From Aplidium turbinatum (Eukaryota > Chordata > Ascidiacea > Aplousobranchia > Polyclinidae), in assembly GCA_918807975.1 (NCBI GenBank), contig OU964924.1:3918501-3982500 (forward strand): a stretch of 64,000 bases of DNA, read 5' to 3'. The notes below the pieces were generated by a model that was given only the letters and a program-made list of their open reading frames with translations, did no database searches and was not told where the DNA came from. Positions within the stretch are counted from its first letter, which is position 1; the number at the start of each line of letters is the position of its first letter. A program made the translations under genes and the position numbers. Below, piece after piece: positions 9,501-24,500 of the stretch.

Positions 9501-12500
9501 TGAGGTATCAAAAATTTAAACAGGTTGTTATTTTTGTACATCAATGTGACGTTAGTTACTACTTTAAAAGATCTATATATATGTTTGCTTTTGTAGAAAA
9601 TCTGCAGTAAACGCCTTTTTTACATGTTTAGTATCGGCCAAATTTTGCCGATACCGATACCGATATATCGCTAAATAGATATCCTGAGAGCAGAACCATA
9701 GTCACTTGATTTTTGAGGTTCTCTCTTGTAGGCTACGTGTTTTCAATGTTATTTGAAAACTGGCATAATGTTCGTACATGAGAATCTAGTAAATTCACAT
9801 CACTCAAAATAGGTTTCGTACTTGCAAGACAAAGCAAGCCTTATTTAAGCTTTTTTTATGCAAAACTACGGTAGCTTACTAGGCTACAAAACTGAGCTAC
9901 TGGACAATTTGGTGCAACGTAGGTTCAACAAATAGAGAGGCTCATTGTATCCAGGAATATTGACAGAAAGGGATGCGAAGATTTATTACGTCTGACAATA
10001 GAAGGACTTCTGTTTATTGTAAAACAACAATTGGCACCGATAGTAATTTAACAAACCTTGTTATGATAACCTCCTTTGCGCTATTAGCATGCCTGAATAT
10101 TCACTGCATGCTCATCGTTACTCGTTAATTCAACTACTCGTGTACTTGTTTTACACTTGGCCTACTGCAAAGGCTTTTTTAAGAAAAACAGCTTACTGGT
10201 AATCGTTTAATTATGTTTCTAAAAAACATTATGTAATTAGGCTACCAAACCAGTGATATCTAAACAAGTATTTTTAAATTTACAACATTTGCTAACTGTC
10301 TTCAGTAGCTAACTGTACCAACAGCACTACACAATTTTCTGTAATTTAAAGAAAGCGGATTGTTCAGCTAAATGCGGTACCAATTACCGCTCTTCTAATG
10401 TCGTGAGAAAAAGATAATTGCTGCCAGCCTTCGTATCCTTTCTTTAAATATCCCTGATCTCATAATGTTAATGTATTTCTTGAATTTTGCACCAGTATAT
10501 TGTTGGAAATCGTAGGAGAACACCAGTTAAGATTTAGGCTTGCAGGTTTTGATTTTAATATTATGTAACCATCTATTTAAAATATAATTTTTATGCGTGT
10601 TGATAACATCGGAGTTTGCTTTATTTGTTCGTTTTACGTATTTTTCAAATGTTCTTCTTTTTTTACATGTGCTAGCTGAAGATGCTATTACTATAGCGAA
10701 ATCGATTCTTAACTTAATAAATTACACTAAGAGGTTAGATTGTTGTGCAAATGCCAGCATTTGATGAATGCAAATTAGCAGTACCATCACACATTTGAAC
10801 TTAATGTTCTGAAATATTTGAACAGATAGCTTACTGTATTCATTCACTGATCTCTTCCAGAAGATTTGGTCACTTAAACGTGATTGGTACTTGGGCAAGT
10901 CTTGAAGCAATTCTTCTGTTTTGATCAATTTAAGATAAAATGGAGGCAAACAATGGAATATCACAATTTCCAAAAGAGCAGAAAGATATTTTTCCCTATT
11001 AGGAATGTCATGTTTCACCCATGCCATGATTCCTTCATATACTGCTTTTACTTTGAAAACCTGTTAAAATTACCAACATAAGTTATAAGTGGAAAATAAC
11101 ATATAGACGTACTGATGCAAATTAAGCTGAACAATCACAAGATGTATAAGGTGATAATCTGGTAAACAACCTCATTCAATTTTTAATAAGTGGAAAATTA
11201 CTTGGTGCTATAGCCTATACGGGTCTGCTACTATTCGGCGAGTCCGATTCGGCGAGTCCGATTCGACTAGTCCGATTCGGCGAGTTCCCTATTCGGCGAG
11301 AGCCTTTTTCGGCGAGTGCCCTATTCGGCGAGTTTTTGAAATTTGTGAAAGAAAATTATCGGATACCGTAGCCTAATTACAATTGCCGTTTTTACATCGT
11401 TTTAACGTCGCTAAACGTTGAAATCGTGCAGAAAGGAATAAAAATAAAATGTTTAAACTATTAAATTACAATTCGTCATGTCAGTTCAGTTGTTTTTATT
11501 TCTGACCATCATATGAAAAACAATACACGTCAACATAGCAAAGGTGTAGAAAAAGGTAGAAGCGACAAAACACGAACGTTGAAACGTGCTTGTGACCGAA
11601 GTAAGTTATTGAGTTGAAAGAAACATACACGCCGACTTCCGGGGGGCGGCGCCCCCCGTAAATTTATGGTTGAAGGGCAACAAAAATGGTGATGACAAGT
11701 GGTGTTTCAAAGATAAAACACTTCGTGAAAGAGATTTAGATAATTTAAACGGACTTAAAGAATGCTGAAAGCAAGAAAAGCCTACGTTGCTCTTGCCCGC
11801 AAAACAGCAGCTGATCGCATGGCTTTCTCATACGGTATGGAAGTTTCAAAGTAGATGGTAGAGTAACTTGCACTGCTGGAATAGTCACGTAACTATTCAC
11901 TGCAATATTAAGTAAACCAGCTAAATTAGACGCGCTATTTTCAACGAGGTCTTCCCGCTGTGAGACAATTATGATTCAACAGAACGCATTGTTTTCTTCG
12001 CAATGTGTGAGAATTAAATCGAAAACCGATAAAAGAAAAGGTGTTTAATGGTCTTGGTCGCAGATATTGCCTGCATTAACGACGTCTCTTACCGCTATTA
12101 TCACCTAGCTAACCTGACATCATTGTTTTATGCAACCGCTAAGGTTTGACATCGACTTCAACGATCATGGAATGTTACGTTATAAAAGAACGATTATATC
12201 CTACACGCAAAAATAAAAAAATGATTTCCTCTTTCTGTTTTGTCTCGTGAGCTTTGCATATTGCTCAACAAGTGCATAAAGTTTAGAATTGACAAGAAAT
12301 AATTGAATTTGAAAATTAAGTTTGAATCACTGCAAATAAACGTATTCAAAAGTTTTACTTAGGCCGACGCGATTTCACACTCCGTAATCTACGTCGACAA
12401 TGATTTTTAGTGCGTTCATTTTGAAAATTGCCGAGCTGGAGACAACAGCTTGTCCCGTGTTAGTTGAACTTGTCTTTTTGAGGTGAAAATCACTTGCGAA

Positions 12501-15500
12501 CATCTCGACCTTTACTCGAGTATAGCCTACTCTACTGTATTCAATAAAAGACTATAAAGACTTTCGATAAAAAACAGAAGAGAAAACACTTCGCCGTTGT
12601 CAACGCTTTGAAAGTAATTAGCGAAACGAGGTTAATAAAACTGATAGCGGGTTTTCACTCTGCTTGAGATCATGATTTTTTGCGTTTTATTTGGATAACT
12701 TCACTGTCTTGATCGTTGTTATTCACTCGCACGAAAAGGAAATGAATCGGCTTGTTTTCCAACAGTTCCAATTATGAGCTAACAATATCAAAATTTTTAC
12801 GACTAGGCGTACTGCATGCGTAAAACTAATCCTTTCAAGCAGCGCTTCTAATAAATTCGGTTTGCGACCTATTTGTTAATATAAACACGACACTTAGCTT
12901 AATCAAAGACTATTTTAATTGAGTAAAATAGCGTTATGGTTATGAAGGTTTTTTGAAAAGTCGGCGCCTATGGAAAGAAATTTGGCACGGTCGCAACACC
13001 TTCAGAAAAATTTAAGATATGAAGGGAAAATAAAATAAAGAAAATGTTACAAAAAAAAATAAAATAAATTTTGTTTATGTCTATAAGTTAGTACTTTTGA
13101 ATAGTTAAAATGATTAGTTTGGATCAACAAATGTGTGGCCTACAGCTTGGATTGAAAGGAAATTATCGGGTACCGTAGCCTAGTTATCCCGACCAGCAAA
13201 AATTTGTTCTAAGAACACAGTTCATTTTTACATTGTAGTAACAGAATGAAAAGGCTAACCAAATGTGTGGCCTATCGTGTTAACGTCGCTAAACGTTGAA
13301 ATCTTGTAGAAAAGGGAACATTTGCTGACTAGGATACTTTGAAACTGAGAAACATTCACAGAAGCCTTTCGATTTGTTCCAAGAACCCAGTTAGCCTAAC
13401 AGTTCATTTTTACATTGTAGTAACAGAATAAAAAGGCTAACCAAATGTGTGGCCTACTGTAGGCTGCCTACAGCTTGGATTGAAAGGAAATTATCGGGTG
13501 CCGTAGCCCAGTTATCCCGACCAGCAAAAATTGCCGTTTTTACATCGTTTTAACGTCGCTAAATGTTGAAATCGTGAAGAAAAGAGAACTTTGCTGACTA
13601 GGATACGTTGAAGCTGAGAAACATTCACAGAAGCCTTTCGAATTGTTCCAAGAACCCATTTAGCATAACATTTCATTTGTACATTGATTCAACGTCTGAA
13701 TACATTATCTTAAAAATGCAACGTATCATAGGGCTTCTGTGAATGTTTCTCAGTTTCAACGTATCCTAGTCAGCAAAAGCACCCTTTTCTACACGATTTC
13801 AACGTTTAGCAACGTTAAAACGATAGGCCACACATTTGGTTAGCCTTTTTATTCTGTTACTACAATGTAAAAATGAACTGTTAGGCTAACTGGGTTCTTG
13901 GAACAAATTTTTGCTGGTCGGGATAGCTAGGCTACGGTACCCGATAATTTCCTTTCAATCTAAGCTGTAGGTCACACATTTGTTGATCCAAACTAATCAT
14001 TTTAACTATTCAAAAGTACTAACTTATAGACATAAACATGATTTTTTTTGTAACATTGTCTTTGTTTTATTTTCCCTTCATATGTTAAATTTTTCTGAAG
14101 GTGTTGCGACCGTGCCAAATTTCTTTCAACTCAATAACTTACTTCGGTCACAAGCACGTTTTAACTTCGCGTTTTGTCGCTTCTACCTTTTTCTCGACCT
14201 TTGCTATGTTGACGTGTATTGTTTTTGATATGATGGTCAAAAATAAAAATAACTGAACTGACATGACGAATTTTAATTTAATAGTTCAAACATTTTATTT
14301 TTATTCCTTTCTGCACGATTTCAACGTTTAGCGACGTTAAAACGATGTAAAAACGGCAATTGTAATTAGGCTACTGTACCCGATAATTTCATTTTAAAAA
14401 TTTCAAAAACTCGCCGAATAGGGCACTCGCCGAAAAAGGCTCTCGCCGAATAGGGAACTCGCCGAATCGGACTAGTCGAATCGGACTCGCCGAATCGGAC
14501 TCGCCGAAACGGGCCATTCCGAGCCTATACAGTAGTTACTTTTAGAGCAGATTTTTTTTTCTGAAGATAGTGTATAGAAAAAATAGTAGGCTACTATATG
14601 TTGAAATAAAAAAAAAGATTATTTTTTCATTTGTTCATCATAGCTGTAGCTACAAAATAGCACCAGCAGCAGATTACACTATGCTGGCTGGGGCATAAAA
14701 ATCTATAAAACCATGCAAACAACAAAACACAAGATTTACACCATAGGCTACACAGAACAAGAACTAATATGTACATCTATTTGTAACAGTATACTTGCAT
14801 TGCTATTATAGTAGCATCAGTTTACCAAACTCAATGTTATGCTTGCAAATTGAAGCCGGTAAACTGATTTTAATATAAAAAAAATACCCACATTAATGAT
14901 AACAAGGTGTGTTCTGTACATAGGCCTTGATAGCGCAATTGATAAATGCATGGTCTGAGAATACCCTTTAATGTAGGCTACAGTTAAATAGAACACTTTT
15001 AAAGTGCCTCTGACAGGTAAATAAATTTGCTAAATTTACCTAAGATACTAAAAAGATGACACTAACAAACTTCCTTGACCAGCAAATCATAAAAAATATC
15101 AACAGGCTAATAAGTTACACGCTTGCAAACTTTCGTTGACATCGGCGAATCTGGCACTCATTCAATTGCGAAAATATAAACGGCAACACCGCTGTGACGT
15201 CACCGTAAGCGGGACTGCCGGTCTTAGGTAATTTCGGGCCCTGTGCAGAATATACTTTGCGGGCCCCAATGACAATGATCCAATTCAATAGCGTAGCTAG
15301 GTATTTTGAAGGGGGGTGGTTTGACGGTCGGTGGGCGAAGCCTGCCGGTGTGTTTGCCGAAAGCGACACCTAGCGGTGGGGGTCTGAGAGGGCCTCCCCC
15401 AGAAAATTTTGGAAAAATTAGTTTGAATTTGGGGCATTCTGAGAGCATGTTCAACAAAATTTGGGTATGAATATTACTGTAAAATGGTGCTGTCCGGTGG

Positions 15501-18500
15501 CATAGCAAAAGGATAAGATCATGTTTTCTTTGGCATTTTTCGGTATGTAAGGGTATGTCTCTATATGTTGAGTCTGGATGCAACCTATTTCGTCCCCTGA
15601 ACAAGTCGCACCCCGATTTCGTACCCTAACCCTGGTACGAAATAGGTTGAATCCTTAAACATTTCTAACCCTGACGTGATTGCATAGCACGAACAATTGT
15701 TGAGAGAATATAATTTCCAGCACATTCTAGGGCGCATCTAGAAAATGTTAATGCTGTATCCCTTAGCTTCCATTTAAGCAGAAAAGCTTTGGAATTTTAA
15801 GTTACTTCAACGTTTGATGACATTGTATCAGCATAATAACGCTGAATTCTTCGTTAAGAATGGACGGGAGTACTTACCTACTTCTACACTAATCAGCGAA
15901 ATTTAGTTCAAGTGTTATATCACAATGTTTGGCTTTGATCTCCGAGTAATATTGACAAGGCAAGGTTGGTTACAAAATTAAATTAGACGAGTAGTAGGCT
16001 AAGTTTTGGTATTACAGTAAGAAAGAAAAGGCCCATGAAAAAAATTTATAAGTGAGAATGAATAAGATGAACCTACAGTACTTGCTCCCCATCACTTTCG
16101 CTCACATGACACACAAAAATAAACCTAAGGATAAAGCCTAGTGAAACTTTGCACAGCAGAAAACAGTAACGTTAGTGCTGATGTTTTCCGAGTCCTGCCC
16201 AGAGAATTGTGACACAAGAAGCCACACAACCTCGTTCGGTGGAAGTTAATCAGTTATGTTGTGTATTGAGCAGCTACGCGGCACTTTGACTCTTCAATGG
16301 TTTGGTCTGATGAAGGCCTTTCAGAGTGAAGAATTATCAACATAAAGTGATTAAGCATGACGATCGAAGTTAAATCTCGTGTGTCCGCCGAGATAGCTGC
16401 TCAGACTGGACACGTTTGTCCACTGTCAACAAAATCGAATTTCGACCTATTTCGTACCTTGAAAAGATCGAGAGAAATTTTGAAATGTTTGCGGCAACTC
16501 CGATCAGCAATTTCGGCTAAAAGTTGTTGTTTTTTCTCGATCTTTTCAGGGTACGAAATGTTCAAGGGACGAAATAGGTTGTTTTCCTATGTTTTCTTAT
16601 TGCTAATTCCTTCGTTGAATTCACTTGTTGAATTTTTCCATTGGAAATGACAAAAATTACTGCATTTTCTGAGTAAATGCGGGCCCCCTAATTTGCGGGC
16701 CCTGTGCGATTGCACGGTTCGCACACCCCAAAGACCGGCACTGGCGGGAGGATACATTCTTTCTCTGGTCCACGACATTAAGGCACGAACAAAACGGCGC
16801 GAGACAAAAAAGCGCAGAAAAAATGGCGCAGAGACAAAAAGGCGCAGAGGCAAAACGGCGCAGACAAAACGGCGCCTGCTTCGGTGAGTTCCTAACCTCT
16901 AACCCCAAACCCCTAACCCTAAAACGGCAATGATAATTAGGCTACAGTACCCGATAATTAAAAAAAAAATTGAAAAAATCCCCCGTTAAGGGATCGGACT
17001 CACCGAATCGGACTCATTAAAATAATTTGAAGCTGTATGAAAGAAAATAACGGAGTCTGATCGATGGATAATTTCAACAATAGCCTAATAATAACAAAAA
17101 TTATCCTCCCCCCGGAATAAGTTAAGTCCGCCGTGAGACTAATATCAGCTGTTTAGAACTTAGAACCATTTGATGCGGAAACATACAACTTCAACAATTC
17201 TTCACCAAATTTCGGGGGGGCCCCCTGGGCCCCCCATTAATCCGCGCCTGAGTCTGTGAATTATTCTATCCACTACATGTCGCTGAATGGAAGGCTGTCC
17301 TAAAAGTGCATTGCTCATGTGCGCGCTCAGATAGCCGAGCCAGCGCTGCTTGATCTTGCGATTTCTATACGTGTCAAAGTCAGACACTAAATTGATCAAC
17401 TTTATTCTAGTATAATTAGCGCAGCCATTATGTTATCCAGCTTGTTTAAAAATTCAATTGCCTTCAATTTATAAAACACTGGAGTAAAAACGGATTTTTA
17501 TTTTGCAAGGTATTAAACCATAATAAAAAACTACTTTCCTTGAAATATGAATATATAAGATAAATTAAGATAGACGAGATAATAATATTACCGAAGATAT
17601 TTGATCAATTCGCTGAAGGAAAGTTGTAACATCAGCAAAACTCAAACTCTTGAATTCTTCAGTTTTTATAATTTCAGCTATTTCATTTTGCATTAACAAT
17701 TCTGCTTTGTTGCAAATCAAGTCGCAGTTTAATCGCTTTCCAAGATCATTGAGGTCCAAGCAGTTTGCAATAGTAACTGTGTCACTCAAGACGGCTCCAC
17801 AAAAACCTTTCAGTTCTAAACAAAAGAAAAAAAATATACTCTTTAGTAAAACTTCTTCGCAGAATGCTAATGTAGGCCACTACAGTACCACAGAATAACT
17901 CGTCATTATTTAGTCGCTTTACTAAATGTTATGATTCAACTTTAATAACACTTCTGTGAGAACGCCTATGGCAAGTACGTTGTTATAAATTGAAGGAAAA
18001 CAAAAAGCAATATTTACAGGGTAAACAACATTACAAGGTAAACAACCTGGTACCACATAGTTCAATTTTGGTAAACCTCCTATTAATTTGATTTACCCCA
18101 AATCCAACAACCTAACTTCTCATTAACATTATCGAAAACTATTTTATACTCATTTCTATTAGCCTATTTTGAAAAACGAATAATGATATGCTGTAGTAGT
18201 TAGTACAAAAGATACAATTAGACAAGTAGGCTATTAGTTTTTAAACAATGTCATTTTCCTAATGTGCTACATTTTGCATTATAAACTTAATGTTGGTTAT
18301 TCCAATTGAAAATTCACTACTGCATTACTTATACTATCAAAAATATTTTAGTCTAAACAGCGTCAATTAACTTGAAAAATTACAAAAAAGCCGGACATAT
18401 ATAACTGAAAAGAGATTGAGTTGAGGGTAAAAGTGCAATGGGGAAATGTAGGATGCAGTGCAAACATGCTATTTCAAGTTTCAGTCGCCGTCAAAACAAA

Positions 18501-21500
18501 AATTTTTTTTTATAGGCGTACTCATGCAAACAACAACGCATGAAGGAAATTTAAACAGCAACGTTTTTAAAGCAATCAATCAATCAATCACTGGTTTATT
18601 TTTTTCTCAAATTATTACGACAAATACATTGGTACATTACATAGAAGTGAGAGAGGAAGGAAGCGAAAGACCTTATGAGGTCACCAAGTCAGCTTCCACC
18701 CCGGCGGCAGTACCGTATTTTACAAAAAAATACTACCAATGAAAATTATACTGAAAACACTTAGAGAAAATAATGAAACGTTGAATAAGGTTACAATCGC
18801 AATGTGGGGGTTAGTAAATGCAAGCCAAAACATGAGAAGATTGTATATGAACATAACATAAAAAAACAAAACAAAAACAGAGAAATCAAACAAAACACAA
18901 ATTAGATCCCAAAAGTTGTCAGACATGTCAGATCAATTTCACTGAAAAATACACAACAGAGTTGCATTTAGCAAGAGTAACAACCGACCAAGTGCGTTTG
19001 ATATTGCTTTTTGAATGAAAAGGGAGACAAACATTTAATTTCTGAAGGAACCTTACCCCATGCTTGGGGTCCCAAGTACTGTAGCATTTTTTGCCCGGAG
19101 TTATTACTAGTTCTGGGTAAGAAATATTGGGATTTTATCTTGTGGCGAGTATTATGTTGATGGATATTATTTAAATCATTAAAATAAGCACTAAAACAAT
19201 CAGGTAGAAGTCCATTTTTATATTTGTGCATGAAATTGGCATACTCAATTTCAATTAAGTCATTAAGCTTGGGAACATCAAATTCAACATATAATAAATT
19301 TACAGAGGCATGTCTAGGGTAAAATAAACATGCTCTAAGAGCTTTATTTTGAATAACTTCTATGGGATGTAAAATAGATTTATCAGTAGGGTGTAACACT
19401 CCGACCAACTTACTTGTTGGCTAGTTATTGTGGTTTGCGAAATGACCTAACTTGATCAATGGAAAAGAAATTTTGGAAAAAAAATATTGTTTAAGCAGGC
19501 CACGCTCCCCGTTTTTGTCGCAAAATCCCCATTACCCCACAATTTGCTATATCTCGTATCCTGGTGGAGATAGAAAGCTGCTGTTGCCACCAAAAGATGC
19601 AGAATACCAAAGTTTCTATCCGACTTAAGAACATGCTATAGCCCTAAAACCTTTACTTCTTTCTATAATTGAGAAAAACTGTTTTGAGAGTAAAATCTGT
19701 CATTTTTGAAACAAAATGCTTGTATTTCAGATCTTGGCTTGCACGAATTGTCATTCAGTCATTAAAAACACAACCTTTAAATCAAACTTGTAAGCTGTAT
19801 TAGAACAGTGATGTTTTATTCAATAATGAGGCAGGAAACAATCAACACAAAACTATATGTACAATACATGTTAGACCAGTGGTTCTCAACCGGGGGTCCG
19901 CGGACCCCAAGAGGCCCGTGAAGCAATTTCAGGGAGTCCGCGAAAGTTTCTGAGTTTTCAGCATGATTGATAAATTACAAAATTTAAAAATTGTTTGTGC
20001 TTTGTTTATGTATTAGCTTACAGTGATTCTCAAACTGTAAGTTGCAACCCACTGGTGCGTCGTTTAAAATTGCAAAGAACATTGCACAAAGGTTTGATTT
20101 TTTAACTAAAAAATACCATATAAATGACTTAAACCTTTTAATAAAACAATGTTGTTCAACTTAATTCTTGTTCAACTTAATTCTTTTGAGACAGCAGATT
20201 GTTGATCAATGATTAACTTGGAAATGCAACTCACAGATTTTGCAATGACTGTGATTATAACGAATTAATATTGATTACAAATGAAAAAAGAGAGAAATTC
20301 TTTGTAACGGTCACAAGTATTCTATTAACTTTTGATAAAATTTATAGAAAAACATCCTCAGCATATAGATTACTGATGTTTGATCCTGTGTGCCAACAAA
20401 TTATAGCTCATAATTCATAACATAATTTCATCAATCGTCAAGTGCGTTGCGAATTCAGCAAATTCTTCTCAGTGTGTTCCTTCGAAACTTATATAACATA
20501 TGATTCCATAAGGAGACGCGATATACCAAAAATTCAAATAGAAATTTTTAGGGGTCTGCAACCGCTTTGAAGGCACCAAAAGGGGTTCCACCAAGACAAA
20601 AAGGTTGTGAACCACTGTGCTAGACAAAGTACATTGTCCTGTTAACTTCTCAATAACTCTTTTTCTTTATGTCAACATCACTTGTGTCACGAATCTTTTT
20701 GCTATTAATTGTTTCCTTCATGTGGCCTATCAATCGATCACAAGAAGTATTGTTGTTTCGAAACACTTCCTAATCATCCTTACTCCCTGCTGTCGGATAT
20801 GGTGAAAATGCAGAAGTTGCATCCATAAATGCTGCCAGCGGACAGTTTGACCACAACAGAGCTTTGGTGTCTGCTTTTTGAAATCCTAGATACATCAAAG
20901 TTGGCATGCAGTGCACCCAGCGCAGCTGTCTTTGGGCCAGCTTCTGAGCCAGCTTCATTTCTTCGCTGGCTCAGAAGCATTACATGCTTTCATGAAGCTT
21001 TTCATTTTTAAGACAACTGATGAACCTTGTACGGCACTGGGATGCAAGTCTTTTGTCTGTTAATTTACAAACATTAGAACTCACAAGGTGTGATGATGTT
21101 GAAGCAATTTCCTCTTCACTGCCACTCATACACTCAAATTCACTGGATGATGACTTTGGCATTTTCTCTTCAAAAGATGTCTCTAATTCATCACTGTTAC
21201 TAGTAAGATCAAACTCATCACTAGCGTGTTCATGGCAAGTTCTGAGAGTTCTGTTTTGTATTTGCTTCAAATGTATTTGCTTCAGACAGCCACATCAACA
21301 CCACCAATCACCATGTTACGTTCTGAGCGCTGATCTAAAAGAAGTCTTAGCTCTTTTGGATGAACTCTTGAAGACATTGGACAAGAGCAAATAACCTTTG
21401 TTCTCCAATGGTCTGTGCAGGGGCGAAATGGCCTGTTTGGCTAGTCCGATTCGGCTAGTTCCCTATTCGGCTACATTCCGATTCGGCTAGTCTAGTATAT

Positions 21501-24500
21501 ACATTTAAGTAATGCTGAAAGAGTTTCTATCACAGACATATTGTTGAGTATATTTTGATGTGATATTTAACACCAGCAGTTTTAAAACCTGAGGTAATTA
21601 CTTAACCAGCTTAAAAGCATTAGTTTGGTGACCTGGGGAAAATTCATTATTCGACTTCTTACATCTTTGTAATCAATTTTGAGATAAACATCATAAAATT
21701 TTGTATATATACCAGTGCTGTATATTGGTGAAGGACACTTGTAAAATTATACTGATTCAATTCTGTGAAAAAGTTTGAGAACAACAATACTGTCTTCCGT
21801 TCAATGACTGTACTAGTTACACAGTTGTGAGTTTGAATAAAGGCTATCTGTAATGGCTGAATGACATTCATCTAAGCCATGATCTGAAATACAAGCATTT
21901 GGTTACGAAAGATGCAAATTTTACTGTCAAAAACAGTTTTTCTTGATTATAGAAAAAACTAAAGGGTTTAGGGCTATGGTACATTCATAAGTTGGATATA
22001 AACTTTTGTATTCTGCATCTTTTGGTGGCAAAATTAGCTCTCTACCTCCATCGTGGGATGAAATATAGCAAATAGTGGGGTTATTGGGGTTTCGCCACAA
22101 AAATTGGGAGCGTGGCCTGCTTAAATGATTTTTTTTTTCAAAAATTTTTTCCCCCTTGATCAAGTTAGGTCATTTTGCAAACCACAATAACTAGCCAGTA
22201 GCAATTTGTAAAAAAAGTGTGTAAAGTGTTACACCCTATTTATCAGCCCTACCCCAATTTATTAATGAATATTGTAAATGAGATTGAAAAAGAGCAAAAT
22301 AAACAACACGCAATGTACTAAGTGGTACAAAATGTCTGAGCTTATATAAAATTCCACAAGTTTTATTTAGCTTTGTGCGAAGACAAGTTAAATGTGATTT
22401 CCATGATAGCTTGTTGTCAAGGGTAACACCAAGATATTTAATTGAATCTACTTGTTGAATAGGATTTCCATTAATACTTAATTGAAAGGATTTGGCTTTG
22501 AAAGGATTTTTACATATTATCATGTATGCAGTTTTTGAATAGTTAATTGACAGCTTATTTTGTCTCATCCAAATATCGACAAATTTCATTTCTTTATTTA
22601 CTCTTTTTTGAAGGCAAGTTAAGTCTTTATCTGTCATATGTAAATTGGTGTCATCAGCAAATAATGTTGTTTTAAAATTTGTTGCATTTGGTAAGTCATT
22701 TACATATAACAGAAAGAGTAATGGCCCTAAAACAGAGCCTTGAGGGACACCACATTTTACCTGTTCAAAGTCAGATGTATTTCCAAGTATTTTAGTACAT
22801 TGTTGTCTATTAGATAAGTAGGAATTTAAAAGACTCAGAACTTTACCTCGAAGGCCATAATTGTAAAGTTTGCTTAGTAAGATTTTATGATCTACAGTAT
22901 CAAAGGCTTTGCTTAAATCCAGAAAAATTGAGCATGTGAATTCCTTTTGATTCATGGCAGATAACAGTTCGTCATATATTCTTGTTGTGGCTAGTGAAGT
23001 GGAGTCATTACTTTTAAAGCCATGCTGGCATGTAGACAAAATGTTATGTTTGTTGAGAAATTTATTAATTCTTTGATATAAAATTTTTTCAAAGATTTTA
23101 GAGAATGTCGACAGTAAAGAAATTGGTCGAAAATCAGTTAAGGCTTTGGGATGAGGGTGTTTTGGTACTGGAGTGATTTGTGATAGTTTTAGACAATCTG
23201 GATAAACTTCTTGAGCAATGCATTTGTTGAATAGTTTGACCAGGACAGGAGTAATGACACATTTAGCTAATTTAACAGTTTTAGTGGAGACACCATCCAA
23301 ACCAGGAGCTGTTTTTGTCTTCATGCCATTGATACAATCAGAGATTTCGCTTTCATCAATATCTTCAAAAGCAAATGATTTTAATTGACTTTTTATATCA
23401 CTACGTGGATGTACTGATGGTATTTTAGCTGCCATTTTTGTTCCTATTTCAGTGAAATGTTTGTTGATTAGATTTGTAAAATTCATAGAATCAGTTTCAT
23501 ACGTTGTGTCATCAATGATTATATGTTGAGGTAAATTATTTTTTGAGGAAGAGTTTTTGTATGTAGTTAGATCATTAATCACTTTCCACATTTTTCCAGA
23601 ATCACTTTTGTTAACGTTAAACAGATTGTAGTAATATTGTTTTTTTGCAATTCTTTTTAAGTGTGACAGTTTATTAGAGTATGCTTTGTAGGAAAGAATC
23701 TGTTTAGAATCATCATGCCTGTAACACAATCTGAAAAGTTTATTTTTTGTTTTGATTGATTTGTAAATGCCTTTAGTTATCCAGGGTTTAAGTGTTAGTT
23801 TTTTTTCACGCCTGGTTAATTGTCTTAGAGGTGCATGTTTGTTGATCATAAGTTGTAGGTGAGAAATAAATTGGTAAAAGTTACTGTTTACATCAACATC
23901 AGTTAGCGCTATGTTGTTTTCAATATTTTGCATACCATCTTGCAATTCTAGCAAAAAATCTTCAAGAACAAAATTTTTCCATGACCTTTTGTATTGAGTA
24001 TGTACATTAGAGAAGCATACAGTAGAATTCTTTATGATTGCAAAAACAGGTAAATGGTCAGATATGTCATATTTACAAATTCCACTAGAAATGTTTTGTT
24101 TGCAGTTGTTTGAGTATAATTTATATGGTCAAAAAGAGAAGGAGTGTTGTTAACAAGAAATCTGGTTGCATTTTGGATGAGACAATTACACCCAAGCGAA
24201 TTCAATGACTCTTTATAGATTGTTATATTGTTATTTTTTAGAAGAAGATTGATGTTCATGTCACCACAAATTAAGTAGTCTTGTTTAGAGATTTCTATGG
24301 CTGATATGGAATTACATAGTTTTTCTTGAAACTGATTGAAGCTGTAGTTTGGATGGCGATACATGACACATATAACAAATGCTTTACCTGTTTTTTGAGG
24401 AATTTCTATCCACAAATCTTCACATTCTGGCAATTTAAGGTTGAGGTCAATACGCAATGCATATGGAATGTTCTTTTTTATGTAAAAGGCAACCCCACCA

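Larger units (their letters stand above)
19387..22238. mobile_element. hAT element (TAGGGTGTAACAC ends) inserted in the LINE
   Basis: The ends are TAGGGTGTAACACT on the left and the complement on the right. Subterminal inverted arms of about 300 bp share, for example, GGCTAGTTATTGTGGTTTGC. The 8-bp duplication TTTATCAG lies at 19379-19386 and 22239-22246. Leaving out the element and one duplication makes the LINE frame continuous. The body has an acidic, Ser-rich minus-strand frame near 20980-21270, but no transposase motif that I recognise. It carries a further hAT at 19877-20617 and a fold-back end near 21421. Confidence 0.88.

Noticed and set aside
16307-16340. Hammerhead ribozyme (CTGATGAAGGCC...)
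   Set aside because: No GAAA core and no cleavage triplet follow in the right place.
20980-21394. Acidic Ser-rich gene inside the hAT at 19387-22238
   Set aside because: Both strands are open, the composition is low-complexity, and no transposase motif or splice context supports either strand.
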